This document shows positions 1 to 11,534 of a stretch of 46,391 nt of DNA, one piece after another; the first letter of the stretch is position 1, and each line of letters begins with the position of its first letter. Where the stretch lies: assembly GCA_030704615.1 (NCBI GenBank), contig JAKLZA010000308.1, positions 1 through 46,391 on the forward strand. The letters run 5' to 3'. Made by a program: the position numbers and the translations under genes. The DNA comes from Takakia lepidozioides (lineage: Eukaryota > Streptophyta > Takakiopsida > Takakiales > Takakiaceae). The notes beneath the pieces were generated by a model. The model worked only from the letters and a program-made list of their open reading frames with translations, was not told where the DNA came from and did not search any database.

Positions 1-118
1 CAGTCGTCACAGCAGACACAGCCCACACAGCCAGTCACAGCCCGGCACAGCCACACAGCCAGTCACAGCCCGACACAGCCAAACACAGCCAGTCACCGCT
101 TGACACAGCTGTCACGAT
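1..118 (+). repeat. CACAGCC minisatellite in the LTR
   Basis: Irregular tandem repeat of CACAGCC and CACAGCCAGT-like words. It matches the minisatellites in the other LTRs (10627-10851 and 22911-23073), which vary in copy number. Confidence 0.85.
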
Positions 119-730
119 AATAGGGAACGAAGAGTAGGACAGGGAACGACTGTGGGGAACAACACCAGTGAAGGGAACATGTTAGTTCACATACGACGGT
201 TAGAGAGGGAAACGGTTAGAACCGCGGATAGGAGGATAAAGGGAAGAACGGGGAATAGGAAGGGGATCATTATTCGGGGAGGACTTCGGAGACAGGCGGG
301 AGCGGAGATCGGAGAGCACGATGAAGGAGAAAAGAGGATTAGTAGATGCTTGTCATATGCAAAGCTAGAGTGATATTGTAGAGCAGATTAGAGACATAAT
401 GGATTCGGCCTGATACCTGATAAATCATAATCTGATACTTATACGATACAATCACACTGTGTAGAGAGATCTGAGTGAAGCTATGGATTGAATGGAGGAG
501 TTAAGGAAACCGATAAATTGATGAAGCAAACTGATACTTAATTATCAATGGTAAGGTAGCTGAGATGAATGCGGAAAAGGAAACAAATAGGAAACACCCC
601 CATGATACACTAGCTGTAGGTCATGACTGATTGTTCTGCGCGGGCTGAGTACTTAGAGATTTCCAACTCTTCTATCTTGGAGTTTCCGCCTCGGATAGCG
701 AAGGGATGGGTGAGTAAAAGCCGCGCGACA
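1..730 (+). mobile_element. LTR (3' part) of the same Ty3/gypsy family, plus orientation
   Basis: This is the reverse complement of most of the LTR seen at 9991-10974 and 22272-23197. It ends in GCCGCGCGACA at 730, the same terminal CA as the other LTRs, and then passes directly into the 3.31-kb repeat unit. The first 118 bases are the CACAGCC-rich minisatellite. By eye it differs from the other two LTRs at about four bases, so it is a separate insertion. The window begins inside it, so I cannot tell whether it is a solo LTR or the 3' LTR of a full element lying to the left. The expected 5-bp target duplicate on its right side would be ATGTT at 731-735; the left partner is outside the window. 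Confidence 0.9.
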
Positions 731-3100
731 ATGTTGTACAGCGATAACAAGCGTGAGACCTGTGATTCACCTGGGGTTCCACAATCCTTACTAACCCGTC
801 GGTTTTTGTGGGGGCTTGTGATGGGACCAGGTGAGGGTCCTCACTTAATATGATTCTTTGAGCTTGAAGTTGAATGAAATCGAGCTACTGATGCGACGCC
901 GCAACTTCTGTATCTTTGGGGGAGAAGACCTCTTTCTGCCTCTTTGCATTGATCTTTCTGGCCTTTGTTCTTAACCTTCTATGGTGGACAACGATTCATT
1001 AGGATATTTCTCTCTTGTTCCCTGTGGCCTTCTGTTGTGACACCGGAGCAATTATATGACGAGCTGGCTGTTTTAAGATATCTAGTACCAAGCAGCAAAG
1101 TGGGGGAGCTCTGTTTTTTGACCAAACAGTGTCCTTTATTGTAAACCTCGGAAAGCCTGGATTCTGTTACGAGCAGGCTGTTTTAGGACATTTGGTGCCA
1201 TGCAAAATTGTAGGGTGGCTCTTCTTCGACCAGATAATGTCTTTGGTTACAAGCCCCTGGATGCTTGGCTTTTTTAATGGACAATGTCCACGGTGGTAAG
1301 CACTTGCTGGCTGTTAAGAAGTTGATTCAGGCCCTGTGTTCATGTTGCCTTAGGATAAATATGCCGTGGCAGCTTACTAGCCTGTTGGAATGAACAATTC
1401 AGACCCCGTGATACTACTCTATGATGGTAAACTGATTAGAAAAATATCTGCAATTTTAATATGGTGTTTGTGTTACCAAAACAGACTGGAATTCGTTTTC
1501 CAACGTGCAATGTAGACATTGGTGGTAATTGTAGCAATCTGAATACTTGCTTGCTATTCAACACCTTGTTAACGCATTTATACACTAGCCCCAGACCTAA
1601 ACCAGGTCGTGGGACAAAAAACAAGGTATCCGGTTATACCCTAGTGTGTAATTTGCTTAGAAAATGTCTGCAGCTCTGATATGGTGAAGGTGTTAAACAA
1701 AACAAAGCTGGAACTTCTTTTCCAGGCTTTCAATGTAATCGAGGGTGGCAATTTTGGCAAGCTGAACACTTATTCTTGCTATGCACAGTTGTAAATATTC
1801 CATATGAAACATACCCAAACATGTAACACTTGTTTGGGTCCCTGTTTTGCTGAATATAAAGCTGATTTATATAGGGGGGGTTCTTTATGTAATCCCACCC
1901 CCCCACCCATTCATTTCATTTACTTTGAAATCAGATGTATGCCTTTTTAAGACTGGTTTTTGAATGAAGGATGATTGATAATGCCTTGTTATGAGGCTGA
2001 TTTGTCGTTAATTTGACAAAGACCTTGTTTGGTCTTGTCCATGTCCCGACAAGACATAGTATCTTCCCTCTCTTCTTTAGACCAGTGTACTTAGTGGTGT
2101 CTGTACACATTATCAATCACCCTCCCTTCTTTTTCCAGATCTGTATATGGCATACTAACACCTTTTTATGGCCATAAGAGATGGTGATCTAGCACATTCT
2201 TGAGTGGAGTGACACTTGATGAACTAACACCTGTTGGTTTTTGGCAGATGGTCAAAGCCATGGGATATCAGCCACCTCTTCCGCCATGAACATGGTGGGG
2301 AGCAAGAAACTCCTTCCCAAGGTATCATCTTCTCCAACAAAAATATATTGGATGATTGGGCATGGAAAATAAGGCATCCTTGATGATACCTAAGATAAAC
2401 ATTGAGCATCTAAAGGACGTCTGAACGCTGGCACTTTGAGCTAGGCCCTGGTAAGACAACGTGTTGGAGTATGTGTGTACACCTTATACATGATCCGGTC
2501 AATGCACATTGCTCTCGTTTGCTGGTCTCCTGTAGCCAATGCCTTATGTCAGAGTTAGATACCTTATGATAAGAATGACTTCCATGTCCTTGGCTCAAAT
2601 GCTTCTATGTCGCTCTTGGTTATGGCTTTGCTCTTTATAGCACCATAAAAAATACCCAATTCTATTTTATTGCTGGAAGATGTTTTGTTTGAATCATAGG
2701 CAGTACATTACTGCCAATGACTGAAGAACAAATATTCGTACCTCTTGGGAAAACTGGTTCTATAACCAGATTCTTGGCTGATAAACAATAAAGGGGCTGA
2801 TAAACACTAATTGGCTGATAAATGTTTATTTCCTGTTTGTTGCTTCCTGAATTGGGAGTTGAGGATTCTTTCATCGGCCTCTTCTTTCCATTACCAGAGC
2901 TCATGTGCGAGCTAAAAGGTAAAAGTTAAAACTCTACATTATGATGTAAGTGTTGATGTACCTTCGCTTGTCACAGCTTGTTTTGTTTTTTGACCTTGGA
3001 GAATTGAGATTGTAGGCTTTATTTATTTATTTCTATGGTTCCTTTGTAACCAGAAATAAAAGCTACAAAGAAGAGGGAGGTCCTTTATGTGATGGGGTCT

Positions 3101-3133
3101 GGTATGCACTCCCTTACGGGGCGAGTGCATACC
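3101..3133. other. Perfect hairpin in the tandem unit
   Basis: GGTATGCACTC and GAGTGCATACC form an 11-bp perfect stem around an 11-base loop. The same hairpin is kept in every full copy of the unit, including the inverted one near 41821-41853. Confidence 0.8.
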
Positions 3134-3181
3134 ACACTCACTCCATGAGGAGCTGCCATACCGGGGGATGGTTGGTGGGTT

Positions 3182-3211
3182 CCCTCTCTCTCCCTCTCTC
3201 TCCCTCCCTCC
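3182..3211. repeat. CT-rich microsatellite
   Basis: A run of CTCTCTCCCT words, repeated at the same offset in each copy of the unit and as its complement near 41745-41772. Confidence 0.85.
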
Positions 3212-4047
3212 ATGGATCTGGCTGGTTCTTTTAAACCCGATGGTTTAAACCCAGAGATATGTTAATTAATCCCTAATTAACTTCCTTGATATTTCGTCCA
3301 TACTGGATGATCTGTTGATGATGAAGTCATCAGATGGTGGATTTACCTTTAACAGAACTCAGCCATACCGGCTGATTTCTTACTTTACGGATGACGTCCG
3401 AATCTGGTTAATTTCGGTTAATTACCCTACTTGGATCTTTGGTTTATAAGGTCATGAGGTTTCTATCCTAATGAATGCCAAATGATTTTCATCCCTATCT
3501 AGATGTCATCCCTGGCGGATGACACAGGGATGAAAAATCGGGATTTATCAACCGTTTGTTGATGGAGCTCATCCCGTGCGGATGAAATCGCGGGGAAATA
3601 GCTTCATCTCCTCCCTGCCCTAATTTTCTACACGACAATCGTGCTTAAGGTTTGCTGGAACTGAGGGATGGTGGCGGAGTGCGCATTGAGCCCGATTCAG
3701 GGCCTTTTGATTACTATGGTGTTGCGTAATTAAGGTCTGCAGGGTTTCTGGCAAGATTCCAGTACTTTCTTCCTCTCTTTCCCTGTGGCGGTTGTCTCTC
3801 ATGTTGGCGGGCGATCTACTCAGCTTGTGATCGTTTGTTGTGCCCTTCATTGATCATTAAGATACAGCGGCGCATCTTAAGACCTCAGGGAAGTGAATGA
3901 ACCTGTTAAAATGCCTGGGCAATCCACTCTTTTTGTGTTTTGTTGTTTGTTGGTCTTGGGAGCCATTTTGCAGGCTTCTCTTCCGCAAACCATCGAGGTG
4001 ATGGCTTGTTTATGCTCTGATTTCTTTCTACTCCTGCTTTGGAATGC

Positions 4048-7000
4048 ATGTTGTACAGCGATAACAAGCGTGAGACCTGTGATTCACCTGGGGTTCCACA
4101 ATCCTTACTAACCCGTCGGTTTTTGTGGGGGCTTGTGATGGGACCAGGTGAGGGTCCTCACTTAATATGATTCTTTGAGCTTGAAGTTGAATGAAATCGA
4201 GCTACTGATGCGACGCCGCAACTTCTGTATCTTTGGGGGAGAAGACCTCTTTCTGCCTCTTTGCATTGATCTTTCTGGCCTTTGTTCTTAACCTTCTATG
4301 GTGGACAACGATTCATTAGGATATTTCTCTCTTGTTCCCTGTGGCCTTCTGTTGTGACACCGGAGCAATTATATGACGAGCTGGCTGTTTTAAGATATCT
4401 AGTACCAAGCAGCAAAGTGGGGGAGCTCTGTTTTTTGACCAAACAGTGTCCTTTATTGTAAACCTCGGAAAGCCTGGATTTTGTTACGAGCAGGCTGTTT
4501 TAGGACATTTGGTGCCATGCAAAATTGTAGGGTGGCTCTTCTTCGACCAGATAATGTCTTTGGTTACAAGCCCCTGGATGCTTGGCTTTTTTAATGGACA
4601 ATGTCCACGGTGGTAAGCACTTGCTGGCTGTTAAGAAGTTGATTCAGGCCCTGTGTTCATGTTGCCTTAGGATAAATATGCCGTGGCAGCTTACTAGCCT
4701 GTTGGAATGAACAATTCAGACCCCGTGATACTACTCTATGATGGTAAACTGATTAGAAAAATATCTGCAATTTTAATATGGTGTTTGTGTTACCAAAACA
4801 GACTGGAATTCGTTTTCCAGCGTGCAATGTAGACATTGGTGGTAATTGTAGCAATCTGAATACTTGCTTGCTATTCAACACCTTGTTAACGCATTTATAC
4901 ACTAGCCCCAGACCTAAACCAGGTCGTGGGACAAAAAACAAGGTATCCGGTTATACCCTAGTGTGTAATTTGCTTAGAAAATGTCTGCAGCTCTGATATG
5001 GTGAAGGTGTTAAACAAAACAAAGCTGGAACTTCTTTTCCAGGCTTTCAATGTAATCGAGGGTGGCAATTTTGGCAAGCTGAACACTTATTCTTGCTATG
5101 CACAGTTGTAAATATTCCATATGAAACATACCCAAACATGTAACACTTGTTTGGGTCCCTGTTTTGCTGAATATAAAGCTGATTTATATAGGGGGGGTTC
5201 TTTATGTAATCCCACCCCCCCCACCCATTCATTTCATTTACTTTGAAATCAGATGTATGCCTTTTTAAGACTGGTTTTTGAATGAAGGATGATTGATAAT
5301 GCCTTGTTATGAGGCTGATTTGTCGTTAATTTGACAAAGACCTTGTTTGGTCTTGTCCATGTCCCGACAAGACATAGTATCTTCCCTCTCTTCTTTAGAC
5401 CAGTGTACTTAGTGGTGTCTGTACACATTATCAATCACTCTCCCTTCTTTTTCCAGATCTGTATATGGCATACTAACACCTTTTTATGGCCATAAGAGAT
5501 GGTGATCTAGCACATTCTTGAGTGGAGTGACACTTGATGAACTAACACCTGTTGGTTTTTGGCAGATGGTCAAAGCCATGGGATATCAGCCACCTCTTCC
5601 GCCATGAACATGGTGGGGAGCAAGAAACTCCTTCCCAAGGTATCATCTTCTCCAACAAAAATATATTGGATGATTGGGCATGGAAAATAAGGCATCCTTG
5701 ATGATACCTAAGATAAACATTGAGCATCTAAAGGACGTCTGAACGCTGGCACTTTGAGCTAGGCCCTGGTAAGACAACGTGTTGGAGTACACCTTATACA
5801 TGATCCGGTCAATGCACATTGCTCTCGTTTGCTGGTCTCCTGTAGCCAATGCCTTATGTCAGAGTTAGATACCTTATGATAAGAATGACTTCCATGTCCT
5901 TGGCTCAAATGCTTCTATGTCGCTCTTGGTTATGGCTTTGCTCTTTATAGCACCATAAAAAATACCCAATTCTATTTTATTGCTGGAAGATGTTTTGTTT
6001 GAATCATAGGCAGTACATTACTGCCAATGACTGAAGAACAAATATTCGTACCTCTTGGGAAAACTGGTTCTATAACCAGATTCTTGGCTGATAAACAATA
6101 AAGGGGCTGATAAACACTAATTGGCTGATAAATGTTTATTTCCTGTTTGTTGCTTCCTGAATTTGGGAGTTGAGGATTCTTTCATCGGCCTCTTCTTTCC
6201 ATTACCAGAGCTCATGTGCGAGCTAAAAGGTAAAAGTTAAAACTCTATATTATGATGTAAGTGTTGATGTACCTTCGCTTGTCACAGCTTGTTTTGTTTT
6301 TTGACCTTGGAGAATTGAGATTGTAGGCTTTATTTATTTATTTCTATGGTTCCTTTGTAACCAGAAATAAAAGCTACAAAGAAGAGGGAGGTCCTTTATG
6401 TGATGGGGTCTGGTATGCACTCCCTTACGGGGCGAGTGCATACCACACTCACTCCATGAGGAGCTGCCATACCGGGGGATGGTTGGTGGGTTCCCTCTCT
6501 CTCCCTCTCTCTCCCTCCCTCCATGGATCTGGCTGGTTCTTTTAAACCCGATGGTTTAAACCCAGAGATATGTTAATTAATCCCTAATTAACTTCCTTGA
6601 TATTTCGTCCATACTGGATGATCTGTTGATGATGAAGTCATCAGATGGTGGATTTACCTTTAACAGAACTCAGCCATACCGGCTGATTTCTTACTTTACG
6701 GATGACGTCCGAATCTGGTTAATTTCGGTTAATTACCCTACTTGGATCTTTGGTTTATAAGGTCATGAGGTTTCTATCCTAATGAATGCCAAATGATTTT
6801 CATCCCTATCTAGATGTCATCCCTGGCGGATGACACAGGGATGAAAAATCGGGATTTTATCAACCGTTTGTTGATGGAGCTCATCCCGTGCGGATGAAAT
6901 CGCGGGGAAATAGCTTCATCTCCTCCCTGCCCTAATTTTCTACACGACAATCGTGCTTAAGGTTTGCTGGAACTGAGGGATGGTGGCGGAGTGCGCATTG

Positions 7001-7359
7001 AGCCCGATTCAGGGCCTTTTGATTACTATGGTGTTGCGTAATTAAGGTCTGCAGGGTTTCTGGCAAGATTCCAGTACTTTCTTCCTCTCTTTCCCTGTGG
7101 CGGTTGTCTCTCATGTTGGCGGGCGATCTACTCAGCTTGTGATCGTTTGTTGTGCCCTTCATTGATCATTAAGATACAGCGGCGCATCTTAAGACCTCAG
7201 GGAAGTGAATGAACCTGTTAAAATGCCTGGGCAATCCACTCTTTTTGTGTTTTGTTGTTTGTTGGTCTTGGGAGCCATTTTGCAGGCTTCTCTTCCGCAA
7301 ACCATCGAGGTGATGGCTTGTTTATGCTCTGATTTCTTTCTACTCCTGCTTTGGAATGC
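4048..7359 (+). repeat. 3.31-kb tandem unit, copy 2
   Basis: Head-to-tail copy, collinear with copy 1 and differing by scattered single bases and short indels, including loss of the 8-base TATGTGTG near 5790. No supported gene. Confidence 0.9.
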
Positions 7360-9990
7360 ATGTTGTACAGCGATAACAAGCGTGAGACCTGTGATTCACC
7401 TGGGGTTCCACAATCCTTACTAACCCGTCGGTTTTTGTGGGGGCTTGTGATGGGACCAGGTGAGGGTCCTCACTTAATATGATTCTTTGAGCTTGAAGTT
7501 GAATGAAATCGAGCTACTGATGCGACGCCGCAACTTCTGTATCTTTGGGGGAGAAGACCTCTTTCTGCCTCTTTGCATTGATCTTTCTGGCCTTTGTTCT
7601 TAACCTTCTATGGTGGACAACGATTCATTAGGATATTTCTCTCTTGTTCCCTGTGGCCTTCTGTTGTGACACCGGAGCAATTATATGACGAGCTGGCTGT
7701 TTTAAGATATCTAGTACCAAGCAGCAAAGTGGGGGAGCTCTGTTTTTTGACCAAACAGTGTCCTTTATTGTAAACCTCGGAAAGCCTGGATTCTGTTACG
7801 AGCAGGCTGTTTTAGGACATTTGGTGCCATGCAAAATTGTAGGGTGGCTCTTCTTCGACCAGATAATGTCTTTGGTTACAAGCCCCTGGATGCTTGGCTT
7901 TTTTAATGGACAATGTCCACGGTGGTAAGCACTTGCTGGCTGTTAAGAAGTTGATTCAGGCCCTGTGTTCATGTTGCCTTAGGATAAATATGCCGTGGCA
8001 GCTTACTAGCCTGTTGGAATGAACAATTCAGACCCCGTGATACTACTCTATGATGGTAAACTGATTAGAAAAATATCTGCAATTTTAATATGGTGTTTGT
8101 GTTACCAAAACAGACTGGAATTCGTTTTCCAGCGTGCAATGTAGACATTGGTGGTAATTGTAGCAATCTGAATACTTGCTTGCTATTCAACACCTTGTTA
8201 ACGCATTTATACACTAGCCCCAGACCTAAACCAGGTCGTGGGACAAAAAACAAGGTATCCGGTTATACCCTAGTGTGTAATTTGCTTAGAAAATGTCTGC
8301 AGCTCTGATATGGTGAAGGTGTTAAACAAAACAAAGCTGGAACTTCTTTTCCAGGCTTTCAATGTAATCGAGGGTGGCAATTTTGGCAAGCTGAACACTT
8401 ATTCTTGCTATGCACAGTTGTAAATATTCCATATGAAACATACCCAAACATGTAACACTTGTTTGGGTCCCTGTTTTGCTGAATATAAAGCTGATTTATA
8501 TAGGGGGGGTTCTTTATGTAATCCCACCCCCCCACCCATTCATTTCATTTACTTTGAAATCAGATGTATGCCTTTTTAAGACTGGTTTTTGAATGAAGGA
8601 TGATTGATAATGCCTTGTTATGAGGCTGATTTGTCGTTAATTTGACAAAGACCTTGTTTGGTCTTGTCCATGTCCCGACAAGACATAGTATCTTCCCTCT
8701 CTTCTTTAGACCAGTGTACTTAGTGGTGTCTGTACACATTATCAATCACTCTCCCTTCTTTTTCCAGATCTGTATATGGCATACTAACACCTTTTTATGG
8801 CCATAAGAGATGGTGATCTAGCACATTCTTGAGTGGAGTGACACTTGATGAACTAACACCTGTTGGTTTTTGGCAGATGGTCAAAGCCATGGGATATCAG
8901 CCACCTCTTCCGCCATGAACATGGTGGGGAGCAAGAAACTCCTTCCCAAGGTATCATCTTCTCCAACAAAAATATATTGGATGATTGGGCATGGAAAATA
9001 AGGCATCCTTGATGATACCTAAGATAAACATTGAGCATCTAAAGGACGTCTGAACGCTGGCACTTTGAGCTAGGCCCTGGTAAGACAACGTGTTGGAGTA
9101 CACCTTATACATGATCCGGTCAATGCACATTGCTCTCGTTTGCTGGTCTCCTGTAGCCAATGCCTTATGTCAGAGTTAGATACCTTATGATAAGAATGAC
9201 TTCCATGTCCTTGGCTCAAATGCTTCTATGTCGCTCTTGGTTATGGCTTTGCTCTTTATAGCACCATAAAAAATACCCAATTCTATTTTATTGCTGGAAG
9301 ATGTTTTGTTTGAATCATAGGCAGTACATTACTGCCAATGACTGAAGAACAAATATTCGTACCTCTTGGGAAAACTGGTTCTATAACCAGATTCTTGGCT
9401 GATAAACAATAAAGGGGCTGATAAACACTAATTGGCTGATAAATGTTTATTTCCTGTTTGTTGCTTCCTGAATTTGGGAGTTGAGGATTCTTTCATCGGC
9501 CTCTTCTTTCCATTACCAGAGCTCATGTGCGAGCTAAAAGGTAAAAGTTAAAACTCTATATTATGATGTAAGTGTTGATGTACCTTCGCTTGTCACAGCT
9601 TGTTTTGTTTTTTGACCTTGGAGAATTGAGATTGTAGGCTTTATTTATTTATTTCTATGGTTCCTTTGTAACCAGAAATAAAAGCTACAAAGAAGAGGGA
9701 GGTCCTTTATGTGATGGGGTCTGGTATGCACTCCCTTACGGGGCGAGTGCATACCACACTCACTCCATGAGGAGCTGCCATACCGGGGGATGGTTGGTGG
9801 GTTCCCTCTCTCTCCCTCTCTCTCCCTCCCTCCATGGATCTGGCTGGTTCTTTTAAACCCGATGGTTTAAACCCAGAGATATGTTAATTAATCCCTAATT
9901 AACTTCCTTGATATTTCGTCCATACTGGATGATCTGTTGATGATGAAGTCATCAGATGGTGGATTTACCTTTAACAGAACTCAGCCATAC
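7360..9990 (+). repeat. 3.31-kb tandem unit, copy 3 (left part)
   Basis: Collinear with copies 1 and 2 up to the word CATAC at 9986-9990, where the Ty3/gypsy element is inserted. The rest of this copy resumes at 23198. No supported gene. Confidence 0.9.
9986..9990 (+). other. Target site duplication (left), CATAC
   Basis: The five bases before the 3' LTR repeat directly after the 5' LTR at 23198-23202. This length is typical of Ty3/gypsy integrase. Confidence 0.9.
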
Positions 9991-10974
9991 TGTCGCGCGG
10001 CTTTTACTCACCCATCCCTTCGCTATCCGAGGCGGAAACTCCAAGATAGAAGAGTTGGAAATCTCTAAGTACTCAGCCCGCGCAGAACAATCAGTCATGA
10101 CCTACAGCTAGTGTATCATGGGGGTGTTTCCTATTTGTTTCCTTTTCCGCATTCATCTTAGCTACCTTACCATTGATAATTAAGTATCAGTTTGCTTCAT
10201 CAATTTATCGGTTTCCTTAACTCCTCCATTCAATCCACAGCTTCACTCAGATCTCTCTACACAGTGTGATTGTATCGTATAAGTATCAGATTATGATTTA
10301 TCAGGTATCAGGCCGAAGCCATTATGTCTCTAATCTGCTCTACAATATCACTCTAGCTTTGCATATGACAAGCATCTACTAATCCTCTTTTCTCCTTCAT
10401 CGTGCTCTCCGATCTCCGCTCCCGCCTGTCTCCGAAGTCCTCCCCGAATAATGAACCCCTTCCTATTCCCCGTTCTTCCCTTTATCCTCCTATCCGCGGT
10501 TCTAACCGTTTCCCTCTCTAACCGTCGTATGTGAAGTAACATGTTCCCTTCACTGGTGTTGTTCCCCACAGTCGTTCCCTGTCCTACTCTTCGTTCCCTA
10601 TTATCGTGACAGCTGTGTCAAGCGGTGACTGGCTGTGTTTGGCTGTGTCGGGCTGTGACTGGCTGTGTGGCTGTGCCGGGCTGTGACTGGCTGTGTGGGC
10701 TGTGTCTGCTGTGACGACTGTGACGGGCTGTGTGGGCTGTGTGGGCTGTGACGACTGTGACGGGCTGTGTTGGCTGTGTGGGCTGTGACGGCTGTGTCGG
10801 CTGTGTGGGCTGTGACGACTGTGACGGGCTGTGTTGGCTGTGTGGGCTATGTAACCCCCCTCTACAGTGCGCTGCTGTCACCCCTAAGGTTCCTGTTTGT
10901 CTCAGTCTGTGCAAAAATTAAGGGTACCCTACAGATCCCGTATAAGTGTCTAAGTCCCCTACAGTCCTCTAACA
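9991..10974 (-). repeat. 3' LTR
   Basis: 984 bp, TG...CA termini on the minus strand. By eye it differs from the 5' LTR by two substitutions (near 10464 and 10536) and by 58 extra bases of CACAGCC minisatellite near 10640-10697. Confidence 0.95.
10627..10851 (-). repeat. CACAGCC minisatellite in the 3' LTR
   Basis: GGCTGTG words on the plus strand separated by short spacers (TGTGGGCTGTGACGACTGTG type). The array is longer here than in the 5' LTR. Open frames across it, rich in HSPHSQ and QPTQPTQ words, are products of the repeat and not proteins I would call. Confidence 0.9.
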
Positions 10975-10977
10975 TTA

Positions 10978-10991
10978 CCCCTTCCCCCCTC
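10978..10991 (-). other. Polypurine tract
   Basis: On the minus strand GAGGGGGGAAGGGG lies three bases from the start of the 3' LTR, the expected place and composition for the plus-strand DNA primer of an LTR retrotransposon. Confidence 0.85.
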
Positions 10992-11012
10992 AAAAAGCCG
11001 TGTCCTCACGGT

Positions 11013-11534
11013 TTACTGTTTCCGATTAGCAACCCTTTGTGAGTGAGCACCTTGTTGACGTTGAGAGTTTCGTGGTGGGCTGTGTGTACGAGCCCGAGGT
11101 CTGTCTCTGGTTGATGGAGATGGTTGATCACTACCTGGATAAGTGAGGCCTTCTGGAGGTTGATATCGAGGTAATCTTTCCGGCATAGGAGATCCCCTTT
11201 GTTTCTTCTCTTCCATCTGAATTGCATAGTCTTCTCCCATGTCAAAAGAATTTTGTGAAGAAACAGTTGTATCAGAATCCTCATCGCCTCTCAGGTGTTT
11301 TAATTTTCGAACTTTTTGTGGAATCATCTGGGGCATACAATGCTGTCCTACCATGTCTGGAAGTTTGCATTTTACAACCTGGTGTAACCGTTGAACAGCA
11401 AAATTGGTGTAGACACTGAGCTCCTTGTCTGTCCAGATGAGTGGGGTACCAATTACTGGTGCAGCGTGCAAGTATTTCCATGCGATATGTCCCTTATAGA
11501 AAATGTCATCAAGTCCGAATTTCTGTGTTGACAA
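11013..11534 (-). CDS. Extra 3' ORF c of the retrotransposon, 173 aa, unknown function
   Basis: Last open frame before the polypurine tract, overlapping the end of the upstream frame by 26 bases in another register. The first part (TDKELSVYTNFAVQRLHQ) looks globular. The rest is basic, proline- and serine-rich, and probably disordered. I do not recognise a domain. Because the frame overlaps its neighbour and all three 3' frames are collinear, it may be the C-terminus of one long 3' protein broken by a frameshift. Its location resembles the env-like or extra ORF slot of some plant Ty3/gypsy elements, but there is no signal peptide or clear transmembrane segment. Confidence 0.5.
   Translation of the reverse strand: MSTQKFGLDDIFYKGHIAWKYLHAAPVIGTPLIWTDKELSVYTNFAVQRLHQVVKCKLPDMVGQHCMPQMIPQKVRKLKHLRGDEDSDTTVSSQNSFDMGEDYAIQMEEKKQRGSPMPERLPRYQPPEGLTYPGSDQPSPSTRDRPRARTHSPPRNSQRQQGAHSQRVANRKQ

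Larger units (their letters stand above)
731..4047 (+). repeat. 3.31-kb tandem unit, copy 1
   Basis: First of three head-to-tail copies (731, 4048, 7360; periods 3317 and 3312 bp) that are nearly identical by eye. No confident protein is encoded: small open frames exist but shift between copies. The unit contains several strong hairpins (3101-3133 with 11-bp arms, the TTTAAACC and TTAATTAA inverted repeats near 3231-3290), a CT-rich microsatellite (3182-3211) and many short inverted GATGA/TCATC words near 3300-3600. One stretch, 2248-2321, is bounded by TTGGCAG and AAG-GTATCA like an internal exon and has one open frame, but I do not recognise it. Copy 1 carries an extra TATGTGTG near 2470 that copies 2 and 3 lack and that the inverted arm shares. 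The start of the unit is arbitrary. It could be a degenerate element, an amplified gene fragment or a satellite. Confidence 0.85.

Noticed and set aside
1461-1679. 72- and 62-codon ORFs on both strands, repeated in every 3.31-kb unit
   Set aside because: They are repeated only because the unit is repeated. They overlap antisense, show no domain and have no codon-level support.
2248-2321. Exon-like segment in the 3.31-kb unit
   Set aside because: The borders look like splice sites, but one short open stretch without a recognisable protein is not enough to call a gene.
3893-4111. 72-codon hydrophobic ORF (MNEPVKMPGQSTLF) repeated in the tandem units
   Set aside because: It is frameshifted in the copies near 23755 and 44375 and lacks any constraint I can see.
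10348-10569. 73-codon ORF in the LTRs (MGNNTSEGNMLLHIRR), also at 152-373 and 22629-22850
   Set aside because: Short and in a non-coding LTR; differences between copies change residues freely. Possible but unsupported.
10618-10914. 98-codon frame rich in HSPHSQ and QPTQPTQ
   Set aside because: Produced by the CACAGCC minisatellite.
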